Shown here: positions 60,501-64,000 of the stretch, in pieces
How the letters are laid out: each line of letters opens with the position of its first letter
Position numbering within the stretch: position 1 is the first letter of the stretch
From: Mimachlamys varia
Taxonomy: Eukaryota > Mollusca > Bivalvia > Pectinida > Pectinidae
NCBI GenBank assembly: GCA_947623455.1
Contig: OX392535.1
Location: forward strand, 37,038,688 to 37,102,687
Length of the DNA stretch: 64,000 nucleotides
Direction of reading: 5' to 3'
Position numbers and translations under genes: made by a program
Notes under the pieces: generated by a model
Databases searched by the model: none
Seen by the model: only the letters and a program-made list of their open reading frames with translations
Told to the model about the DNA's origin: nothing

Positions 60501-63367
60501 AAAATTTTTTCATCAAATCTGTAATTCCAAATGTCCATCATAATAATAAACACAGAAAGTCTTTCTTCAGGATGCCTACAACTGATACTTATAGCTAACA
60601 AACAAATGACATGGATGTGCAAACCTTCTGGACGAAAACCACTTACTTGATATTGGGTACCTCACAAGATTTAGGCCGTGACTGTGCTACCAGCTGAAAA
60701 AATCAAACGGACTATTGAAAAATCAGCTAATGACTCAGACTGTACCAAAGTCAGTGAAGCAGAAAGATGACATTGATACATTGGTGTGTTCGCAATATTT
60801 CTTTGTATCAGAAAAAGTCTGATGACTGTTGTAGTTCTACAATCTGGTTGGGCCACAATGTTAATGTTATGTTGTAGATTTGTTACATGTTATTTTGGAA
60901 ACTCACATTCCCGATGTTAAGGACTTTAATCAAAGGAGCAGTCAATAGTGAGATTTTCAGACATTGCTCAAAGATCAAAGTTAACATTTTATATGATGTC
61001 CTCCTAAAATATCAACATTTCACACATATCCGCTTAATAAATTAACAAAGGGAATCAAACGAGTGAAAGACTTTATCATTTTTTATTTGTAAGAAATCAA
61101 ATTTAGCTGAAAACTCATAATATTTTTCTCAGTTTTCCTTGAATATTTATAGTAGAAGCAAATAAAACAAACCTTTTTGGGGTCCCAAAATTCTTTCATG
61201 AGTTGTCCCCCCTGCATGGAGTTTTCACCAGCTACTTCCATTACTACGCAGAGAAAGAAAGTATACATGAGAAAAATATCAGCTACTTCCATAAATACGC
61301 AGAGAAAGAAAGTATACATGAGAAAAATATCTATCTCATTGGATGTGCTCTAACAACCTTTGATGAGTCATCAAAATCAGACCGTTTTTGGTTAAGAAGT
61401 TGGGAGTAATGACAGATCAGGCACACAATTTGGACAATGACTCAGAATTTAAGCTGAAGGGGTCAATACTGTTAAGACAGTTGTCATTTTGACAAGCTGG
61501 GGGGGGGGGGGCAGGGGCAGGTTTACAGTTTTTGGCTGACAACAGTCAGGGGTGAGGGGGCATGATAGTTCAAGAGTCTAAGAGTCACAAATGTCTGACA
61601 GGTGCTATTTTGACAGGGTTATGGAGTTTGACAAGTCAGACCTACAAATTATGATTGATGGAGAGTTTGGGAAGGAGAAGAAAGAGGATAACAGTTAAAA
61701 AGTTCTGATAAGTATGAAGTTAGGAGCACTGAATATCATGCAGTCAACAGTGTTAGAAGATGGGACCAGGGCATCTGTGTTGGCTGAATTGGCTGACAGG
61801 GTGTTGGGAGGTACCAGATTTAACAGCTGAATTGGCCGACAGGGTGTTGGGAGGTACCAGATTTAACAGCTAAATTGGCTGACAGAGTGTTAGGAGGTAC
61901 CAGATTTAACAGCTAAATTGGCCGACAGGGTGTTGGGAGGTACAGATTTAACAGCTGAGTTGGCTGACAGGGTGTTGGGAGGTACCAGATTTAACAGCTG
62001 AATTGGCCGACAGGGTGTTGGGAGGTACAGATTTAACAGCTGAATTGGCCGACAGGGTGTTGGGAGGCACTGATTTAACAGCTGAATTGGCCGACAGGGT
62101 GTTGGGAGGTACAGATTTAACAGCTGAATTGGCCGACAGGGTGTTGGGAGGTACTGACTTAACAGCTGAATTGGCTGACAGGGTGTTGGGAGGTACTGAC
62201 TTAACAGCTGAATTGGCCGACAGGGTGTTGGGAGGTAACAGATTTAACAGCTGAATTGGCCGACAGGGTGTTGGGAGGTACTGACTTAACAGCTGAATTG
62301 GCCGACAAGGTGTTGGGAGGTACCAGATTTAACAGCTGAATTGGCCAACAGGGTGTTGGGAGGTACCAGATTTAACAGCTGAATTGGCCGACAGGGTGTT
62401 GGGAGGTACTGACTTAACAGCTTAATTGACTGACAACGTGTTGGGAGGTACTGACTTAACAGCTGAATTGGCTGACAGGGTGTTGGGAGGTACCAGGTTT
62501 AACAACTGAATTGCCGACAGGGTGTTGGGAGGTACTGACTTAACAGCTGAATTGACCGACAGGGTGTTGGGAGGTACCAGATTTAACAGCTGAATTGACC
62601 GACAGGGTGTTGGGAGGTACCAGATTTAACAGCTGAATTGGCTGACAGGGTGTTGGGAGGTACCAGATTTAACAGCTGAATTGGCTGACAGGGTGTTGGA
62701 AGGTACAGATTTAACAGCTAAATTGGCCGACAGGGTGTTGGGAGGTACTGACTTAACAGCTGAATTGGCCGACAGGGTGTTGGGAGGTACTGACCTAACA
62801 GCTGAATTGGCCGACAGGGTGTTGGGAGGTACTGATTTAACAGCGGAATTGGCCGACAGGGTGTTGGGAGGTACCAGATTTAACAGCTGAATTGGCCGAC
62901 AGGGTGTTTGGAGGTACTGACTTAACAGCTGAATTGGCTGACAGGGTGTTGGGAGGTACCAGATTTAACAGCTGAATTGGCCGACAGGCTGTTGGGAGGT
63001 ACCAGATTTAACAGCTGAATTGGCTGACAGGGTGTTGGGAGGTACCAGACTGAACAGCTGAATTGGCCGACAGGGTGTTGGGAGGAACCAGATTTAACAG
63101 CTGAATTGGCCGACAGGGTGTTGGGAGGTACCAGACTGAACAGCTGAATTGGCCGACAGGGTGTTGGGAGGAACCAGATTTAACAGCTGAATTGGCCAAC
63201 AGGGTGTTGGGGGTACCAAACCTAACAGCTGAATTTGCCAACAGGAAGATAATCACAAGTACTTACGCCGTCGGTTTACAGGGGGCGTGGTAGCACCATG
63301 CATGTGGTCTCCGAGGTCCCCTAATGGAGCCATGGCACTGGTGTGGAGCGCAGAATCAGAATTGGTT
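45363..63367 (-). CDS. CRTC: CREB-regulated transcription coactivator (CRTC/TORC), C-terminal ~523 residues
   Basis: Exons in transcript order: 63267-63367, about 61173-61243, 60647-60693, 59761-60109, 56908-57105, 51739-51942, 49509-49878, 45363-45592 (stop TAG at 45365-45363). Phases join throughout. CRTCs bind CREB bZIP domains through an N-terminal coiled coil (outside the window) and activate transcription through a C-terminal domain. Salt-inducible/AMPK kinases and 14-3-3 hold them in the cytoplasm; calcineurin releases them. Visible landmarks are the kinase site block TNSDSALHTS, SRPKSCEVPNIN, ITNNTGSLPDLTVLHFPPPL, LDPSKLSLDPRLKQQYLLYL, QSPTSPLSQ, ALQHQFEQFNM, a 16-Gln run, IPDIIFTG, and the C-terminus LDLDGLQMLTDPSML...FKLDRL. 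Two of its splice sites sit in local duplications. Confidence 0.96.
45626..46077. mobile_element. 452-bp MITE with TA target site (pogo/Tigger-like ends)
   Basis: Flanked by TA at 45624-45625 and 46078-46079. Ends TAGTGGACTCC and (reverse complement) CAGTGCACTCC are inverted, and ttaatatcac-type phrases are repeated inward from both ends. TA duplication and CAGTG-type ends fit pogo/Tigger elements. It lies 31 bp from the acceptor of the last CRTC exon. Confidence 0.7.
46553..47117. mobile_element. Long copy of the atgccccc/gggggcat dispersed element
   Basis: Starts aaatgtctgtgagacattaa and ends atttcatgacgggggcataa. Its termini and the segment before the right end match 9590-9706. Internal text (aatcagaggcc, gccatcttgaat) recurs twice, suggesting internal duplication. 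Non-coding. Confidence 0.75.
48195..48522. repeat. 29-bp tandem repeat, about 11 units
   Basis: Unit gatcacgggtccttaaacag plus gtatacttt. The only recurrent variant is cac/cat. In the last CRTC intron. Confidence 0.96.
48523..49508. other. CRTC intron, little to report
   Basis: A 38-bp near-duplicate (aagcaatttaggtagaccgg and ttttgaatgcc) occurs at about 49113 and 49157. Otherwise nothing supportable. Confidence 0.5.
49509..49878 (-). CDS. CRTC: CRTC exon, poly-Gln and PxIxIT-like motif
   Basis: Encodes SQDNHFISSSSDSSLLTNGA, a YTSPQNTPINFSQAMTHGLT block, a Gln-rich region with a pure run of 16 Gln (codons 49599-49552: 8 CAA, 5 CAG, 3 CAA) and HASSGGKIPDIIFTG. Vertebrate CRTC1 has (I)PNIILT at the matching place, a PxIxIT-like calcineurin docking sequence. 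Acceptor attttcag, donor GTATCA. The open frame that continues into the intron is hydrophobic by chance and is not coding. Confidence 0.95.
50553..51132. repeat. 41-bp tandem repeat, about 14 units
   Basis: Unit gcccagcatcagtaaatatg plus attctgatttaattgattga. Variants (cgtc/catc, ttga/ttta) alternate in blocks. In the CRTC intron upstream of the poly-Gln exon. Confidence 0.96.
51608..51760 (-). repeat. Tandem duplication of the CRTC exon-intron junction
   Basis: The junction CAATATG|GTAAGTGAATG at 51739 recurs in the intron with donors at 51710, 51671 (AAAATG variant) and 51632. Spacing is 29, 39 and 39 bases. Each copy keeps the full GTAAGT consensus. Confidence 0.9.
51739..51942 (-). CDS. 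CRTC: CRTC exon, SPTSP and EQFNM segment
   Basis: 68 codons, phase 0 at both ends: PSLTQYRNNVSESNCQSPTS, PLSQTSHSPAQSPGLPPTSW, then FAENYQHQQQQ and TNALQHQFEQFNM. It parallels the vertebrate SPTSPVS...QANALSHQLEQFNM region. Acceptor tttacag, donor GTAAGT. The junction sequence with its donor is repeated three more times in the following intron. Confidence 0.94.
51943..53865. other. CRTC intron, no feature seen
   Basis: No exon, RNA gene or clear repeat could be supported here. Confidence 0.5.
53866..56400. repeat. 30-bp minisatellite, about 80 units
   Basis: The plus-strand unit is aagtcttactcctgtcaggg plus tggggtaaat, with variant blocks (gtgcgggg, gggtcgggtaagt, 24-bp short units). G and C are strongly strand-biased. 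The 3n unit length keeps frames open on both strands (up to 476 codons), but a phase break inside the longest frame and the absence of any motif argue against coding. It lies wholly in a CRTC intron. Confidence 0.97.
56908..57105 (-). CDS. CRTC: CRTC exon, LDPRLKQQYLLYL and Gln-rich segment
   Basis: 66 codons, phase 0 at both ends: VPNLDPSKLSLDPRLKQQYL, LYLHQQQQQRQRGGHTRPPA, then NNNLRQVPQVHITSACDQNN ending SQVQ. Acceptor atttag, donor GTAATT. An alternative donor six bases earlier (CAG|GTACAG) would drop two residues in frame. The 2.5-kb minisatellite lies in the intron downstream. Confidence 0.92.
57106..59760. other. CRTC intron
   Basis: Contains a C-run at about 57548-57567 and a short duplication of gatgctttaattattgatga with gtttctg at about 57868-57995 (three copies). 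Nothing else is supportable. Confidence 0.5.
59761..60109 (-). CDS. CRTC: CRTC exon, SLPDL block and Pro/Ser-rich segment
   Basis: Encodes IYPSTEQESQGQGIHVPITN, NTGSLPDLTVLHFPPPLATP, LDAEDQSYPGG, then a Pro/Ser-rich stretch (GPPSPQAQSPVQRRR) ending SHSTPDS. NTGxSLPDLTxxHFPxPLxTPLDxE is a CRTC hallmark. Acceptor gattcag, donor GTAAGT. Several SP sites could be phosphorylated, but this is not shown by the sequence. Confidence 0.96.
60117..60390. repeat. 131-bp tandem duplication next to a CRTC exon
   Basis: Two units share attaatacaaatgaaatt, gaagtcatattaaataaacg and gtattcattacatttcagaa, offset by about 131 bp. The first unit starts within about 10 bases of the CRTC exon 59761-60109, in its acceptor region. 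Confidence 0.9.
60647..60693 (-). CDS. CRTC: CRTC 47-base exon, RPKSCEVP block
   Basis: Encodes LVAQSRPKSCEVPNI(N), matching the family block RPKSCEVPGINI. Acceptor tttttcag, donor GTAAGT. It starts in phase 0 and ends in phase 2; the split Asn codon completes at the next exon. It is too short for simple ORF finders. Confidence 0.93.
61173..61243 (-). CDS. CRTC: CRTC exon upstream of the RPKSCEVP block
   Basis: Encodes (L)MEVAGENSMQGGQLMKEF and WDPKK, aligning with the KxxWDxKK segment before SRPKSCEVP in vertebrate CRTCs. The best acceptor is a pyrimidine-rich tract ending gcgtag at 61244; in-phase alternatives further in (61231 or 61234) would shorten the exon by 9-12 bases. The donor is the less usual GTTTGT. 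The acceptor lies in a 51-bp duplication. Confidence 0.82.
61229..61330. repeat. 51-bp tandem duplication covering a CRTC splice acceptor
   Basis: Copies 61229-61279 and 61280-61330 share cagctacttcca, acgcagagaaagaaagtata and catgagaaaaatat. In the copy next to the exon the minus-strand acceptor is gcgtag; in the distal copy the same position reads gcgtat. Confidence 0.93.
61783..63244. repeat. 42/43-bp minisatellite, about 34 units
   Basis: Unit ctgaattggccgacagggtg, ttgggaggta, (c)cagatttaacag. Runs of 42-bp units (gtactgactt variants) are in frame and give short plus-strand frames with ADRVLGGTDLTAEL. The 43-bp units break the frame, so it is not a protein repeat. It ends about 22 bp from the CRTC exon at 63267, just past its donor. 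Confidence 0.96.
63267..63367 (-). CDS. CRTC: CRTC exon with SIK/14-3-3 phosphosite
   Basis: Encodes (R)TNSDSALHTSAMAPLGDL and HGATTPPVNRR. The serine codon at 63360-63358 corresponds to the regulated serine of the vertebrate RTNSDSALH site (Ser171 in CRTC2). The preceding Arg codon is split with an exon outside the window. Acceptor gttgtag, donor GTAAGT; ends in phase 1. Confidence 0.95.
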
Positions 63368-64000
63368 CTACAACAGCAATTGTCCAGTCAACATTTAACA
63401 ACTGTCATAACATTACTACATTTCCAAGAACTGGAATTCAGTGTATTTAGTTGTAATGGTCTTGATCTAAAAAAGTGAAAACATGTGACATAAGTGAGGC
63501 ATATCAGAGATGAGGTTCCTTTTCAGATGAAATGCAATACCTTCCAAATAATGTGACAGTAACTGTTTATAAATACCACATCAAACCGTATGGTCCTAGA
63601 TCCCCTTTAGCATATTAAGGCTAAAGAATATGTGAGATACTCATTAAATTATGCCAACTAAATACAATTACAATCATTTCAATCCTACAAACAAATTACA
63701 TGTACCTTATTTTTTTTTTCAAAAACATTAGTTTCCAGTTTTAATTATCAGACATTTTTAAAGATTTCAAAATATTAATCAATTTATGACAGAGTTGACT
63801 CTATTTTAAATACCAGAAAGCTACTGAACTCACAGAGTTTAGTAAATATATAAGTATCAAGACAATCTGACTTGTTATATATAGGCAGAGATGCAAACAT
63901 CCATGCACAGAAGATGGGCATATATGTCTATGTAAGGTCAATGATCAGACAATAGAAATGAATTTATGCTGCTATTATCCAAGGAGGTCATGCTCAGTGG
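63368..64000. other. CRTC intron at the right edge
   Basis: No exon of the CRTC N-terminal region is recognisable here; the preceding exon must lie beyond 64000. Confidence 0.6.

Noticed and set aside
62003..62890. Plus-strand frames with ADRVLGGTDLTAEL repeats
   Set aside because: Only where 42-bp units cluster; neighbouring 43-bp units break the frame.

Overview
This window is eukaryotic nuclear DNA: AT-rich, intron-dominated, dense in minisatellites and small non-autonomous transposons. Both recognisable genes are intron-containing animal genes on the minus strand. The gene content and repeat style suggest an invertebrate, most likely a lophotrochozoan such as a bivalve mollusc. That placement is an inference from style, not a database match.

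Gene 1 is the 5' part of an anoctamin (TMEM16) gene closest to ANO7. Eleven coding exons lie between 21308 and 1586, and their phases join without a break. They give about 524 residues: the cytoplasmic N-terminal domain and roughly the first four membrane helices. The ion/lipid pathway, the calcium-binding helices and the C-terminus lie beyond the left edge. The first coding exon (21216-21356) has an in-frame stop just upstream of its ATG and follows a splice acceptor, so an upstream non-coding exon is expected. A candidate ends at 29745.

Gene 2 is a CREB-regulated transcription coactivator (CRTC/TORC). Eight coding exons from 63367 down to 45363 give about 523 residues: the SIK/14-3-3 phosphosite segment, the RPKSCEVP and SLPDL blocks, the Ser/Pro- and Gln-rich middle, a PxIxIT-like element, and the complete C-terminal transactivation domain with its stop. 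The N-terminal CREB-binding exons lie beyond the right edge. The genes lie head to tail: the 3' end of CRTC precedes the 5' end of ANO7.

Layout: 1-1585, a truncated TTAA-flanked element and a 72-bp satellite; 1586-21356, ANO7 exons with many intronic elements; 21357-45362, about 24 kb with no recognisable protein gene, holding foldback elements, CAGGG-ended elements and two palindrome-rich minisatellites (39.7 kb and 42-43 kb); 45363-63367, CRTC, whose introns carry 29-, 41-, 30- and 43-bp minisatellites; 63368-64000, CRTC intron with nothing further recognised.

The most unusual signals are: at least seven small CAGGG...CCCTG elements, most with 5-bp target-site duplications; two TTAA-flanked element families, one carrying its own 43-bp palindromic satellite; duplicated CRTC splice sites (four donor copies near 51.7 kb and a duplicated acceptor region near 61.25 kb); a 2.5-kb intronic array whose 30-bp unit looks on the sense strand like an abutting splice acceptor and donor; and an array of X-box-like palindromes at 39.2-40.0 kb. 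No RNA gene, autonomous transposase or reverse transcriptase gene, or CRISPR array was found.
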